DNA of 64,000 nucleotides from Neoscytalidium dimidiatum. Taxonomy: Eukaryota > Ascomycota > Dothideomycetes > Botryosphaeriales > Botryosphaeriaceae. The stretch lies in NCBI GenBank assembly GCA_037367355.1, contig CM074706.1, positions 1,240,001-1,304,000 on the forward strand, in the 5' to 3' direction. The position numbers and the translations under genes were made by a program. Positions 31,930 to 44,374 of the stretch are shown piece by piece (positions within the stretch are counted from its first letter, which is position 1; every line of letters begins with the position of its first letter). Below the pieces are notes generated by a model. That model saw only the letters and a program-made list of their open reading frames with translations. It was not told the origin of the DNA and searched no databases.

Positions 31930-33514
31930 TCAATCCGGGGTATTAACGACTTGCGTCCTCTCAAAACTTATGTCCCAGTTACCAACCCTGGTCCATTTAA
32001 CGATCTGTGGGGTTCCATCATCCTTGCCCTCAAGAACGTACACCTTTGCTGCTTGGGTTGTGGTGACGAGAGATGGCAGAGGAAGCACGTTTTCCATTCC
32101 CTCGACAGAACTCGTCGAGCTCAAACTTCTCCTCCAACCAAACCACCACCGTAGGCCATCTTTACACCGCCAGAAGCTTGGGTGATGAATATCCAGTCAT
32201 TGAAAACATCTGTGCCATTCCTCTGTCGGTCATTCGCGTGCAGATTCATGGCGGTCAGCTGAGCTTTTTCATCGATTGGTACATGCACTAAGGTTTATCG
32301 ATGGAAATTGATTAGCGGTTACTATCTTCAATAGATGCATTCACAGGCAAGGGGCTGGAAAGGAGTAGATAACACGGCCTTTTTATAAACTAATGTAGTA
32401 CTCACAATCAAAATTGGTAACTCCCCAACCTCCGGGGTAACCATAGAGCTCTACAAGCTGGCCGCTGCTTCTGACATACAAAGCGACCCGTGTCCCTGTG
32501 TCATTGCGACTCTTCACAATGGGCACAGGAACGACCACCAATGCGCTGTTCACATCGGCACCGGCAAATCCGTAGCCCGTGGATCCTGTTGCTCGCTCTG
32601 ACTCGGTGGAAGGATAGTTGATCATCGGATTGCCAGATATGCTGTCGAACAAGACAAAATCGCCTTCATCGCATACGTTCGGATAAGGACAAAGGGGACC
32701 ATATGTAGCGAGACTTGAGTTGTCCCCGGCTCTGAATGCATGGTCGTTAAGCTTGTGCTCAATGCTCCAGCCGAATTGGCTCATGTTGGATGCCCATAGG
32801 GCACGGATGGAATTATTGGTATCTATGAAGCGGATATGAAAGCCTGCATTCTGTTGTTCTATCTAATGGATTTATTGTCAGTGAAATGCTTGCACGTCAG
32901 TAGAAGATAGCATAATGGAGCCTTCAAAGACTCACCGGTACAGACCAGTGTTTATGGAGCCAATCATAAGCTGCAATCGGCGTCCCGGTTTTGGGATTAA
33001 CCGAGCTATCGTTATTTTGCGGAAATATCGAAGAGAAGAACCAACTTGCGGAAATGTTATTGTAATCGACCATCCAGATATCCAGTGTGGAAACGTTTTG
33101 GTAGAATACCTGTGAATGTTCGGCGCCATCTGCATCTGTATAGTTCGCTGCTGCTAGGTGAGATCCAGGTGCAATACCCCGCCTGATCACAACTGTCGAA
33201 TTTGAGTCCCCACTGTTTGCCCGACTGTCCCTTTGCTCGGAGCTGGCCGACTCTTTTCTTATTACACCAACACCCACGCCCACACCAACTGCGATGCCGA
33301 TTACAATACAAGCATTAAGTGCGCCTACAGCCGTACAGAATGTTCTTTTACGAATGCCGCACAATTTTGGAGACGTGGTTATGACAAACGTACCAGCCTT
33401 GTTGCCGTTTGGGGCTGGTTCAGGCATATCGTCTTCGCCCACCCTGGCCTGAGGAAGGTGGGCGCTTTGGTCAACTTCCAATGTGCTGTATGACTGTTGC
33501 GAGGTCTCCACCAT
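31930..33514 (-). CDS. Membrane-anchored fucose-lectin-like protein, C-terminus frameshifted
   Basis: Three exons on the minus strand: 33514-32936, 32862-32406, 32287-32121, with introns of 73 and 118 bases, giving 400 residues. The ATG at 33514 (MVETSQQSYSTLEVDQ) is used because the upstream frame has no ATG. A cytoplasmic tail of about 70 residues leads to one helix (ACIVIGIAVGVGVGVGVI), predicting type II topology. The extracellular part has propeller-like strands LAAANYTDADGAEHSQVFY, RVALYVRSSGQLVELYGYPG and FHIRFIDTNNSIRALWASN, as in fungal fucose-specific lectins. It is a paralog of the gene at 35874-37256 with both intron positions and phases kept. At about 32130 the frame ends (GGEV stop), but similarity resumes in another frame (LPSLVTTTQAAKVYVLEG) to a stop at 31930. 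The last blade is therefore lost or the assembly has an indel. Confidence 0.72.
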
Positions 33515-35873
33515 TGTGAATTGCCTTTTGTTCGGTACTTTGAAAAGGTCTCTGGCAAACGTGAGAACATCTGGAGAACACAATTAACTCAGCCTTTGTT
33601 ATTATATGCAAAGATGAATTGCCAAGAATTCACTCAACGTTACCGAACTTTTTCGGGGTCAGATCACCCCGGAGAGGATCTCGTCCCTTGTTGAGCTCAG
33701 ACCAATTGTATTCTTTATCTGGAGATTGATAAGTCGCAGCAATGTTTCTTCCAGGAATCGCTGGTTTGCGTATGTTCTCCACTAGAACGTCATAGGCACG
33801 TACTTCTTGCAGAATGCATATAGCAGGTGTAAAAGGCAGTATCTCCGGGAAGCGTGTGGGGCAAATAATTTCTATAGTCTTGAGCCATCGAACTTCGGAC
33901 AGGTCTGCCAGTCTTGAAAAAGTACAATCAGAGAAAGTCAATCAAAGTATGCCGAATGACTTGAAAGGTATGAGATGACCGCAGTTTCGAGCTACAAGAA
34001 CCCCATTGCACGATGAACGTCAGTGCTGTTCGAAATGCGGCTCAATCATCCTGAAGATGAATGGTTGAGACGTGTACAGCTTGCATAGCAGCTTTTGGGG
34101 ATTTGATTGTCAAATAAAATACTTTTATGGGTCATCTTGCATGATACAGAAAGGAAATGTGGGCTAATGACGCAGCGATCACCCCGAAGTTACCATTTCA
34201 AGCAAGGGAACCTCCGCCTACACCTAAATGGTTGCTTACATGCATAGTAGCCCCGGCTCAAAATCGTACCCCACGAACGAACTGGGGCTTTTCATCTTTG
34301 TGACTCGCCAATGCGCATTACTGTGGCAATAAAAGCATCGGGATATGAGTCACCGCCGCATTTATTGAATTCTTACGGCCGTGACCTGTTCGTCCGTGAT
34401 TGACCTGCGATCCTGTGTGCTTCTCTTTGTATATCTTAGTGAGGAAGTAGGGCTTGAGATGCCACATCTTCTCAACGAAGCCATACTTGCTTCCGACCCC
34501 CACCTCCCCACCTTGAAAGCTTACTTTCGCAATTGCCACCCCCACACGCTCAACGAATGGCCGCCGAAAGCACTTAAATAACCTCCAAGCAGAACCACAA
34601 GCGTTTTAAGTATCTGTCATGGCAATATGTCCTGCCGGACTACTTAATCCAATAGCGTGGTAAGATGCTAGAATTCCGTGCTTAGCTATCGTAATCTTGC
34701 TCTTATGCACCAACGAACGCTAGCAATATTCCATGAATATGTCTCCGGTCTGTTCATTTCAGATCGTAAAGCGCTCGAGCAGCCAGCGCAGCAGCGAGCC
34801 TTGCAACGTCAGCCGTCGTACGCCTCGTCTTTCGGGACCTGTAGCTTGCTGCGAACGAAGTAGAAGTCCTTCTTGAGGCTTTCTGACAAAGCCATCAGCT
34901 CTCCTCTCCCGTCTGTTTTATCAAATTTAGAAAGCTATTTGCAAAATGTGATTCCGGACGTTCAGGTGTTGTACGGTGTGCTATTGGTTGAGATGAGGAA
35001 AAGCTGAAGGTGCGCTCCTCCCAAATGTACCTTCGAAGTTCTGTAGAAGAGTAGATCTGTTGAAGGTTGGCATTTCCTTCTATAGAGTGTCAAAGAGCGT
35101 GATGCACCCTTTTTTGGGCGCACTGTCATTGTGGTCCCTCTACATGACATAATCCTTTCTATCGCTGTTGTTGGCGTCCTCTTCGAAATCTTCGAACAAG
35201 CCCTCCGGTTCATTTGTTATTGAAAGAGTCTCCTGCAGAAACTCGGATATTCTTTTTTTTTTTTTTAAATTCTAATTGGGTACGATGGGACCTAATTTGT
35301 GGCGGCCTTGCTGTCCAGCGGAGAGAAGAGAGGGAGACCATATCTCTTCTGCGTTCGCCGGGCAATTGCGGCGTGCGGAGGTTCTGATTGGCTATAGCTC
35401 GATTGCCATCTTCTTTCAGCGAGTCAAACTCACCATACAAAAACACAACCCATACCATCACCCATTGTTCAACCTTCACACGGATCCTCTCACTCCCCGC
35501 CGACAATCGAACACGAACACGTCATCCTTCGCACCGTAAACCCACACTCTCACACCACAGCATTCCCCGAAAAGCCCGACCTTGGCACGTTTCCAACCGC
35601 CTAAGCGAACGAACCCCGGGCACTCCCATTCGCCCACGCCCGCCAAGTCCCCTCCAACAGCAGGATCGCGCCCAGACATCGGCAAGTCCCACCGACCTTC
35701 CCTGCGCGGCAACGGCGCACGCCCCCCCGGCCACCTCGTCGCCTCTTTTCAGCTCAAAGCCGACTTGGCACTCGGGGGCCACCCCATCAGACGCAAACCT
35801 ACAAACCCAAACCCACGACGGTTCTTCCTCTCGCCATGACCGCAGCCGACCACCGCTGCGTCGCGCGCTCGCC
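33515..35873. other. Divergent intergenic region between the lectin-like paralogs
   Basis: 2.36 kb between two head-to-head paralogs. The part before 35874 is Pro/Ser/Thr-coding in appearance (open from 35388) and may be leader or a longer N-terminus. A 103-codon minus-strand frame at 33630-33941 has no recognised motif. A poly-T tract lies near 35252-35266. Confidence 0.45.
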
Positions 35874-37256
35874 ATGGCGCCTCTTCCGCCCACGACTGCG
35901 ACAACGACCCTGACGCCGCAGCACCCCGCCTCCGCCGCCGTGCCCAGACCGAGAACCATCTGCGGCCTCCGCCGCAAGGCCTTCTGGGGCGTCCTTGGCA
36001 CGCTCCTCATCTTCGTCATCGCGGGCGCCGTCGTCGGCGGCGTCGTCGGGTCGCGCGCGGACGACGACGACGACGACGGCGATGACGAAGGCGTCGAAGA
36101 ATCCTCCTTGCGCGTGCTCCCGAACGGCATGTCGCCGCAATCGCAGCTCGCGGCCGTGAACTGGACGCACCCGGACGACGGCGCGGAGCGGTACAGCCTC
36201 TTTTTCCAGGACGAGGCGCTGGCCCTGCGCCGCGCGGATTACAACGTCACCGGGAACGCGTGGGGCGTCGCGGGCGTGGTGGCGGACGGGACGGGCGTGG
36301 GGGCGCGGCACGGGACGCCCGTTGCTGCGTACGTGATGGGGGATGGGCCAGAGGTGAGTCCGGGGAAGAATGAGATCGTCGGGTGGGGTTTGGGGAGGGG
36401 ATTGGGGCTGATTTGATGAGCGTAGCTCCGGTTCAATGTCTGGTTTCTCGACGAGAATAATACCGTTCGTGGGGTCGTGTCGGGTCTGGACGACGCCGCG
36501 TGGCGCTTGAGCGCGTACGAGGGCGCGGCGACGGAGGATTCGGGGCTCGCGGCGTATGGGGGAGATTGCGAGTGGTGCGTGCCGGGTGAGGGTCCGGTTT
36601 TCCTGGGCGAGGACGAGGAGGGCGGGACGGTGCTGAAGATGGCGTTTTTGGATGCGGACGATACGTGGCAGGAGCGCGTCGTTGCGTCACAGAGGAATGG
36701 CAGTGCAATTGCGGATGGAGCGGCCATCAGCGTTGTGCCTGCGTGGCATGAAGGGAATGTTTCGACGGTGCGGATTCTCGTCGCCTGGGACAAGGTTTAC
36801 GAGTATGAAGCTGAGGGCAACGGTAACTGGACAAGCTCGGCTCGTAAGTGCGGAGGAAATCTGTGCTGGTTGAGTACGGTTTGCTGATCTGAAGTCTTAG
36901 TCACGGAGGAAGTGGTGGCTGAGCTCACCGGACAAAGAACGATAGCCGCGAATACACAGTTCGTTGGTGCTGCAATGCAGCTTCATGTTCTTACGACCCT
37001 TTACGAAGGAGCCGTAATGCTCACAGGCTACAGCGAAGAAGACGGGGCAAAGGCAGACCTCAATGACAACACCTTGAGCATGCCTGATGTCACGGCATTC
37101 TCACCGATCGCGATGAATCAAGCGGGAAGGGCTTACGCTTTCGTCAATGTAGACGGAGGGAAGCAGCTCCACGAATGGTACTTTGACGAGACCGGCGAGT
37201 TGAAGCGTATTGGCTCGGTCGACTTTTTGGTGGACGGGTATTCACGGAATTGGTGA
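35874..37256 (+). CDS. Membrane-anchored fucose-lectin-like protein (417 aa)
   Basis: Three exons: 35874-36353, 36426-36843, 36901-37256; introns of 72 and 57 bases with GTGAGT and GTAAGT donors and TAG acceptors. I chose the ATG at 35874 (MAPLPPTTATTTLTPQ). The frame is open back to 35388, but that part is low-complexity. Around residues 38-60 a basic stretch (CGLRRKAF) precedes one helix (GVLGTLLIFVIAGAVVGGVV), predicting type II topology. An Asp run follows the helix. The outer domain has repeats SQLAAVNWTHPDDGAERYSL, FNVWFLDENNTVRGVVSGL and AYAFVNVDGGKQLHEWYF, matching the strand pattern of fucose-specific lectin propellers. Several NxT/NxS sites occur. Ligand binding is inferred. It may sense or bind glycans at the cell surface. 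GC content is much higher than in its paralog. Confidence 0.78.
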
Positions 37257-37936
37257 ATGCCATTTATTTGCGGATACCCTGAAGAATCAGCAATAATATT
37301 GGGACGAATTCTGTACTTGTACTGATATTATCATAGAGTAGACTCTTGAAGCCGGTGAGTCATGATTGTTATGAAATCGTTCTCAATGTCTTTGCTGGTC
37401 TTTCTGCTTTGAGATGAAACCGGGAGGAGCGGACTCCGATGTTGAGCTATTAATGGACGCAGGTGGGTCAATTCCCCGGAGATAAAGCAGATCTTAAGAC
37501 TCCACTCTTGTGAGCAAGTAAGTTCTCGCTGTATTTGGGCCAACGCTCACCTACCCTACAAGAATAGCGCGGCCAAGAGGAATATCTAATTGACACAGCT
37601 CTAGGATCTTCTATAATTCCCAGTTCAGACGCTGCTTGGACGACGGTGAACTACTGGATCGAGATTTCAAGTCAGTCAAGCCGTTACAACATCACACGCG
37701 CGGAAGCAGCTGCTTTATTCAAGTCACATTGTGGTTGATTTGGCTGCGCCGTGGCAACAGCAGTGTCGTCAAATTGGGTATTGGTTTAGCTTCACCAGCG
37801 ACCTTCATCTCCTCAATCTCGATCCCAATCATCAACATCAGAAAGCCCCTTCACGGCCCCATCAAACCTCTTTCCAACATCCCGACTTCCCTCCACCCTC
37901 AAGTCCAATAAGAAAACTAGTTCAAGTGGAAGAAAT
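37257..37936. other. Intergenic, no gene supported
   Basis: Convergent region between the lectin-like gene and a small secreted protein gene. Only short frames are present. Confidence 0.5.
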
Positions 37937-38164
37937 CTAAGCGGCAGTATCGGTGGCATCCATAGCGTTGCCGGGGTTGCCAGTGTTCGCGAATGGCACG
38001 GTCTCTTGGCCGTTGCTCATGACGGGAGCGGTGTCGCCGGGGTCAGCTGAATATCTGTTAGCAAAATGTACAGTGGGTTTAGATTGGACGGGGGACATAC
38101 AGATGGGAGCCGCAACGGCGAAAGCGACGAGGGCGAAGAAAACGGCGGTGACAGAGAACTTCAT
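37937..38164 (-). CDS. Small secreted protein (57 aa)
   Basis: Two exons on the minus strand: 38164-38101 and 38046-37937. The 54-base intron has a GTATGT donor, a GCTAAC branch and a TTCAG acceptor. The protein starts with a clear signal peptide, MKFSVTAVFFALVAFAVAAP, and continues as a short acidic, Asn/Thr-rich mature chain (ISDPGDTAPVMSNGQETVPF) without cysteine. The intron is a multiple of three without a stop, so retention would give a 75-residue form with one Cys. I do not recognise the family. Lineage-specific small secreted proteins of this kind include effectors, but nothing here shows that role. Confidence 0.55.
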   Translation of the reverse strand: MKFSVTAVFFALVAFAVAAPICMSPVQSKPTVHFANRYSADPGDTAPVMSNGQETVPFANTGNPGNAMDATDTAA

Positions 38165-40528
38165 TGTGAATGAAATGGTGGTATATCGTTGATTACGAAG
38201 TATCAATTAGAGTATTGGGTCGTTCTGTAGACAGCGCGTCGTCCGGCGACAAAAGGAATGTGTCGAGCTTGGCAGAGAAGGAGAAGGAGTTAATGAGTGC
38301 TTGACTGGAAGAATGGACAGAGAAGGTTAATGTGAAAGGCGCTGGGCTTTTTGAACAGGCGGTCGATGTGCCCAGATTGGAGTGTTGGAAGCATGAAAGG
38401 CCGAATGCGGGCGTGAGACAGGTACAGTGTGAGAGACAGGGCCTGAAACTGGCAGAGCTGGGGGCCTACTGCTCGGACCGCGCCCTCTCCGCTCCCCGCA
38501 TAACGGCGATCGCAGGGTTGTTCCTCACCGGTACGGCAAGTGAGCTGCACTTGGCTGTGGCTTGGCTGATCTTTCTCGACGGTCTAACGCAGGCAAGAAA
38601 TTACTTGGGTAGAGGACGCGTCGTCCATGAGCGGTTTTGGGCTCTGTGCGACAGCGCTGGGCTTGTCTCGACTGCATCAGGCTGGAGCAAGGGCCAATTG
38701 GAATCCTGTCAGTCCTCCAAGCTTTTTGAAATAACGGTTGGTTTCCAAATTATGTGTTGCATTCTGGTTGGTCGAATATACGGTGTGGTCGAATCGTAGT
38801 TGGTCGCCCGCAGCTCCCCAGCGCTCGACTGTGACCCGGCACTACCGAACACAGCCGACGGTCCACGCTTTTATCGGCACAGCGATCGCATTAGAATTGA
38901 CTGAGAACGGGAAAAGGCCTCGAGATCAATTGCAATTCAAGGACACGTTTTGATGCACCGCCTAGACTCGAGAGAGGTGCCACGGGGTGACAGCCGCATC
39001 GCGTAGGCGCTTACACCTTTTGCAAGGCCCGCGAGCGGCTTGCAACCGAGTCCAGCATTATCCATCGCGACAGCCGCTGAAGCCCGGTTGTTCGCGAAGT
39101 CTGAGCCTCCTGATGCACTAACACAAAGAAGACAGCAGCCAATCGCTCTGTGCTGTAACGCGCGTGCTGAGGCAACGTTCGAGAATGAGTAATTTTCCCA
39201 GCCGCTGCCACCGCCACAGCTTCAGCCCAGCCTTAGCCTAGTGCCAACCCAGCCCTAGCCCAGTCCCAGCCTTGCCGCCTCCTTCATCATCAGCCGCTCC
39301 ATGGAAGACTTGAACAAGGCGTCACAGACAGTGAGTGTCGCAGCCAGACCTGATCATCGAGGACGCTGCTCTTGCGTGATGCCGATCAACAACAACAAAA
39401 CCAGTACGCGAGCGAGCGATCATCTTCTTGATGACGCAGCCGGAGATGTCCGCATGCTCTGCCGTCTCACCAGCAGCAAGCGATACTGGGTGTACCCGTT
39501 GCACTCAACCGAGAGCTGGACATGACTGACGTTGAGACAATAGGACGGAGGATTAGCGCCGTCGGTAGCCGCCGAATTGGGCGCCTGACGCGCCATCTTC
39601 TGCCTTTTCTCCTCAGGTACTCTCCCTGTCGCATCCATTACCATTTGCATCCGCTACAACACAAGCCTCAGGCCAGACAAGCATCAATTCAAGCTTAATT
39701 TCACCCGTTCCAACCTCACTCATTTGCTCTACACTGCAACGTTGCTCTTTCAATCTCCGTGCCAAAATTGCACGTCGACTGCATTCGCATGCTTTGGCAC
39801 AATCGGCTCGCGAGAAATACGCCAGCTAACTTCAACCACCTCTTGTCTCCGGGGGAATTGAAATCCGATCTCGTGCTATGCTACCCCGCACGCATTACGG
39901 TAAGATCTACTCGGTCGTGTCGCCATGTCTTTCATGGTAAACCATTGCAACCTGCCTTCTTCCATTGGAATCGCGACATTCCTACCATTCTTTTTCGGCA
40001 GCGGTTACAGAAATATCCATTTCGTTCTCTGTCAAGAAGACATGTAGAAGGGTGTTGCACCGAGACATAGGTATGCGAAGATCATTATCCCACAGAGATG
40101 CATTGTAACACGGCAAGTAGGGTGAGAACTAGCTCTCCGGGATCTCGCCATCGGTGCATCTATAGAGTCTCAAAGAGCAGCTTCTGCCAATGGTCGCTAA
40201 GTCAAAGTTGCAGCCATCACACATCACCGTTTGCAGCCGAGAATACTCCAGCAGACCATCTCCTTGATAAGCCCGTAATAGGCCCTCGTTCTGGTCCGGT
40301 ACGGAAGGGTGATACGTAGACATTCGTCGTACCTTCCCTACTATTATTGAATATTCTCAGCAATTAGAGGAAGGAACCATTGCAAGCTATGAGATATGGA
40401 TGGTAGCTGCGATTACAAACGGGGAGGCCATGAGCGCCGCTACAGAAATATCACAGATGATAGGATAAGCCGCTGAATCTCTGTCGTACAGTGCAGAGGT
40501 AGAGATGCGAATTGAGGATAGCCGATGA
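38165..40528. other. Intergenic, low-complexity patches, no gene supported
   Basis: Contains a CCAGCC-rich low-complexity patch at about 39197-39280. An ATG at 39301 is followed by a GTGAGT donor, but no convincing second exon was found. Other frames lack motifs. Confidence 0.4.
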
Positions 40529-41038
40529 TCAAATCACCGATTCTCCACCTAGCATCCCGATACCAATTGGTATCCGTACTTCTGCAGATTGATCCGACAA
40601 GGTCCTCATCGTACTCGTTGCGGCTATTCCAACAATCTCGATCAGCGCGACCGTTACATGCAGGAGATGAAACACACGGTGAGTGACGGCTAGTATTACA
40701 AAGAAGTCATCACATGCTAATTCCAGCAGGGTAACTTTGTGCAATCCTAAAGCCACTACATTTTCCGGATAATCCACCAACTGCTTCGAGTTATGGGCGA
40801 GAGGTGTTAAGGCAGGCCATACTGTCTTTTCAACCCTTCTGCGCCGACGAGCTGTCTTATAAAATACAATAGAAACACTCCCGATTTTTACGGGTACAGC
40901 ACATGGGCGAGCGTCGCCAATGGGACTAGCGTCCTTGGGGCTGAGTTGGGCGTCAAAGACGGCTGCATCGCTGCTGTCCTGCAAATTGCTGTCATGACCG
41001 AACAAGAGTTTTATTGATGATGCCAACATTGTTTGCAT
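40529..41038 (-). CDS. Hypothetical protein, doubtful (169 codons)
   Basis: Longest frame in an otherwise gene-free stretch, from an ATG at 41038 (MQTMLASSIKLLFGHD) to a stop at 40529. It has an Arg-rich cluster (KTARRRRRVEKTVW) and two hydrophobic stretches (VVALGLHKVTLLELACDDFF, VILAVTHRVFHLLHVTVALI). I see no family signature, signal peptide or intron. Composition is only mildly protein-like, so it may be a chance frame or the remains of a gene. Confidence 0.2.
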   Translation of the reverse strand: MQTMLASSIKLLFGHDSNLQDSSDAAVFDAQLSPKDASPIGDARPCAVPVKIGSVSIVFYKTARRRRRVEKTVWPALTPLAHNSKQLVDYPENVVALGLHKVTLLELACDDFFVILAVTHRVFHLLHVTVALIEIVGIAATSTMRTLSDQSAEVRIPIGIGMLGGESVI

Positions 41039-43060
41039 CACTTGTGCCACGTGCGCTTCATGCAAATAAAGGCGCGAACGCTTTCGAAAGATATCTGACC
41101 AGAGATACCACTTGAACAAAATTAATGTGTTACTGAATCTTATGTTAAAAAGGAGGTGAATTAGTAGAATCACGAAGCCCACTAAAAGGCCTTGATTTTT
41201 ATACAAACTATACGCAGATTAATTTATATTATACTACCCTTAAGGCCCGTTGAGTAAACTATGATATGCGCTATTAAGTACGCTATTGAATGTGGCAGGT
41301 ATTACTTAATCGTGAATCAATCGGTTCCATATCCTGGAACTCGGTGCAAGATTTCCCGGATATTAACTTAATTCTCCGAGGGGACGACAGAACGTTTGTT
41401 CGGAAAAGTTAAGCAGTCGACGCGTTACACAGAGAAATAGCAGGACTTGATCCTCTCCTTTAAGAATCTCGTCCACCCACGAGGCTTTTGGCACAGAGCA
41501 GCCTTGACTCTTTCGAAAGCCGAACCATCGTCGTTTGCATGAATCATGGCTCTGTTATAGTAAGTGACTGACTTGACGATGTATGACTACCGACGGAGAA
41601 AGAGGAGTCTGAGAGTTGGGCAGGTGATTGGGCTATTCAAGTACGGCTAAAAACAGCATGCTATACCCACTTCAGACAAAGGCAACTCATGAAAGATGAT
41701 AGCCTAAGATCAGGGCGTACTAGGTGGACGCAATTGCGTCCAGAAAATTGGCTGGAGGAGGGCTTGCAAACGCGAGCTGCAGGTAAACGATGGTGGACAG
41801 TGAGCGCGGCAGAGTGGGTTAAGGATGGAGCGTTCGGGAAGAGTGACGCCAGCTCCGGAGCGCCCCCACCCTCTCTGCCCCGCGAGCTCAATCTCCATGG
41901 TAAGCAGGACCATGCATACTAATCCGGTGGTCCTCCAAGACAAAGTCTGCAGAGGCTGTTGAAGCGTCAATTCGGACGAAGTTATCACGAATGCCGTTAA
42001 AGGCTTCCGTCCTGGCAATGCTTCATCTTTCCATCCCACGATCCGTGATACGCCGAAGCTTTCAGCATCTCTCAGGGCAGCAAAATGGTCCCCTCGTTCC
42101 ACCGTAGTATCATTGTTGCACTTGTCGGGGAAAAACTCGGATTTAAATGACAGCCATAAACTCCGCCCGACATCTGCTGTTATCGAAACACGACAGGACA
42201 TTGACCGCCTTGAGCTTAGGTGCACACTACATGAGTAAAGCCTATTTCGGAATCTTTACAGTCCAGCAGCTCCTGTTAAATGATAATCAAGATGGACTGG
42301 GTAAACAACATGCGGCGCGTCGGGAGCCAAGATTATGATGATATAGAGGGAACAAAATCCCTTTTCGACCACATGTACATACGAAGCACCACTTTTAGTT
42401 GCTGTACTTGACTTAAATGAATATCAGTAATCTTATTGTTAATTATGGCTCGCTGTGAACACAAACGCTGAGAGTTTTCTGTCTGATTCTGGTACGTTTA
42501 GCCCGGCAACGAGTTCCGGCATCTCCGGCAATTGCTTGGCAGATGGGCCAATTTGTAAGCCAACGTTTTTGTCCCACAAAATTTTCGTCTCGCGTTTTGC
42601 ATGCCCCATCGAGAGGATGTCCAGTTGAGGCTATTTATTCGCGATGCCGATCCTCTCGATTTCACTTTGCTTGCTTACCAAGCGTGTTGCGTTTTGCTAC
42701 TGACGTTTTGGGTCTCCTTTGCTTTCGATTCCCTTCGTACGCGCCCTACTTTCGCCGCTACTTTGGCCTACGAGGCCTTCGAAGTGATGTGGCTTTGGTC
42801 TTTCAAGCCGATCTGCCGGGCACTTTACCAGCGGCGGTGTACGTGCGCCGTCCCGAGGGCTGTCCAAGCTCCAACGCTATAGGCTCTCCTGAGGCAATGG
42901 TCTGATAGCTTCATTCCCGGATTTATCAGCAGCTCTGCAGAAATCCACTTCACGACGTCTATAAAGGCTCTGCCAAACGTACTATGAGCCTGACTCGCTC
43001 TCCAACTCTGTTCCTCCCCAATCCCCTTAGCACAGCGATCGCATCAGCCCAACCACCATC
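41039..43060. other. Intergenic, promoter of the Old Yellow Enzyme at the right end
   Basis: AT-rich left half. Frames at 42543-42905 and 42601-42882 overlap in different registers and lack motifs. The last 150 bases form the leader of the flavin oxidoreductase gene. Confidence 0.45.
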
Positions 43061-43525
43061 ATGAGCACCGAGTTCATCAACACTCCCGCCCCCGGGGTAA
43101 GCACTTGGCCAAACCAGCATCCCACGCAACCTTAATCCAACGACCAACCACCGCCGCAGGTCCCCTACTTCACGCCCTACCAGGAGATCCCCGCCGGCAC
43201 GGCCGCCTTCCCGCAGCCCGACAACAAGCCCGTGCCGAAGCTCTTCCAGCCGCTCAAGATCCGCGGCATGCGCGTGCAGAACCGCATCATGCTGTCCCCG
43301 CTATGCCAGTACTCCTCGCGCGACGGCCACATCGCGGAGTGGCACCAGGCGCACCTGGGCGGCATCGTGTCGCGGGGGCCGGGCATCTCGATCGCCGAGG
43401 CGACGGGCGTGCTGCCCGAAGGCCGCATCACGCCGCACTGCCCGGGCCTGTGGAAGGACTCGCAGATCGCGCCGTGGAAGCGCGTCGTCGACTTCGCCCA
43501 CACCCAGAACCAGAAGATCGGCATC

Positions 43526-43557
<32 letters not shown>

Positions 43558-44374
43558 GGTCGCGCCGTGGCTGTCGTTCGGGGCGCTCGCGCCGCCGAGC
43601 GAGGGCGGGTGGGCGGACGACGTGAAGGGGCCGTCGGCCGTCCCGTACGACGAGAACCACGCGAGGCCGAAGGCGATGACCAAGGCCGACATCGAGGAGG
43701 TGAAGCGCGCGTTCGTGGACGCGGCGAAGCGCGCCATCGCCGCCGGCTTCGATTTCGTCGAGGTCCACAACGCCCACGGGTACTTGCTGCACCAGTTCCT
43801 GTCGCCCGTGTCGAACCACCGCACGGATGAGTACGGCGGCTCGTTCGAGAACCGGACGCGGTTGACGCTCGAGGTCGTGGAGGCGGTGCGCGCGGCCATT
43901 CCCGAGGACATGCCGCTCTTCGTGCGCGTCTCCGCGACTGACTGGCTTGAGGAGGTGCCGGGGTTTGGCCCCGAGAAGTCCTGGACCGTCGCCGACACGG
44001 TCAGGTTGGCGGAGCTGCTGGCTGAGCGCGGTGTCGATGTTCTGGACGTGTCGTCGGCCGGCTCGCACCCGCTGCAAAAGATCAAGGGCGGTCCCGCACA
44101 CCAGGCGCCGTTCGCGAAGGCGGTGAAGGAGAAGGTGGGCGATAAAATGTTGGTTGCGACTGTTGGCACCATTACGGATGGAAAGCTGGCAAACCAACTT
44201 TTGGAGGACGGTCTGGATATTGCTGCGGCCGGACGCTTATTCCAGAAGAACCCGGGGTTGGTGTGGGCATGGGCGGACGATTTGGATATTGTGATTAGGA
44301 ACGCCCACCAGATTGGCTGGGGCTTCGCTGGAAGGGGCAAGAAGATTACCGCTTTCTTGACCGGTGATGAGTAA
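43061..44374 (+). CDS. NADH:flavin oxidoreductase, Old Yellow Enzyme family, YqjM-like (416 aa)
   Basis: Two exons: 43061-43096 (MSTEFINTPAPG) and 43160-44374. The 63-base intron has a GTAAGC donor and CCGCAG acceptor in phase 0. The protein is an FMN-binding TIM barrel. MLSPLCQYSSRDGHIAEWH carries Cys61 and Tyr63, the pair that tunes FMN in YqjM-type enzymes. IQLAHAGRKAS, FVEVHNAHGYLLHQFLSP (His215 and His218 for substrate hydrogen bonding), NHRTDEYGGSFENRTR and DIAAAGRLFQKNPG follow. These enzymes reduce activated C=C bonds of enones, nitro compounds or nitrate esters with NADPH in the cytosol. The strong GC3 bias suggests high expression. The neighbours suggest no pathway. Confidence 0.94.

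Noticed and set aside
39301..39525. ATG with nearby GTGAGT donor, possible two-exon small gene
   Set aside because: Downstream frame has no motif or sensible C-terminus; left unannotated.
42543..42905. 120- and 93-codon overlapping frames upstream of the Old Yellow Enzyme
   Set aside because: They overlap in different registers and show no family signature; likely chance frames.
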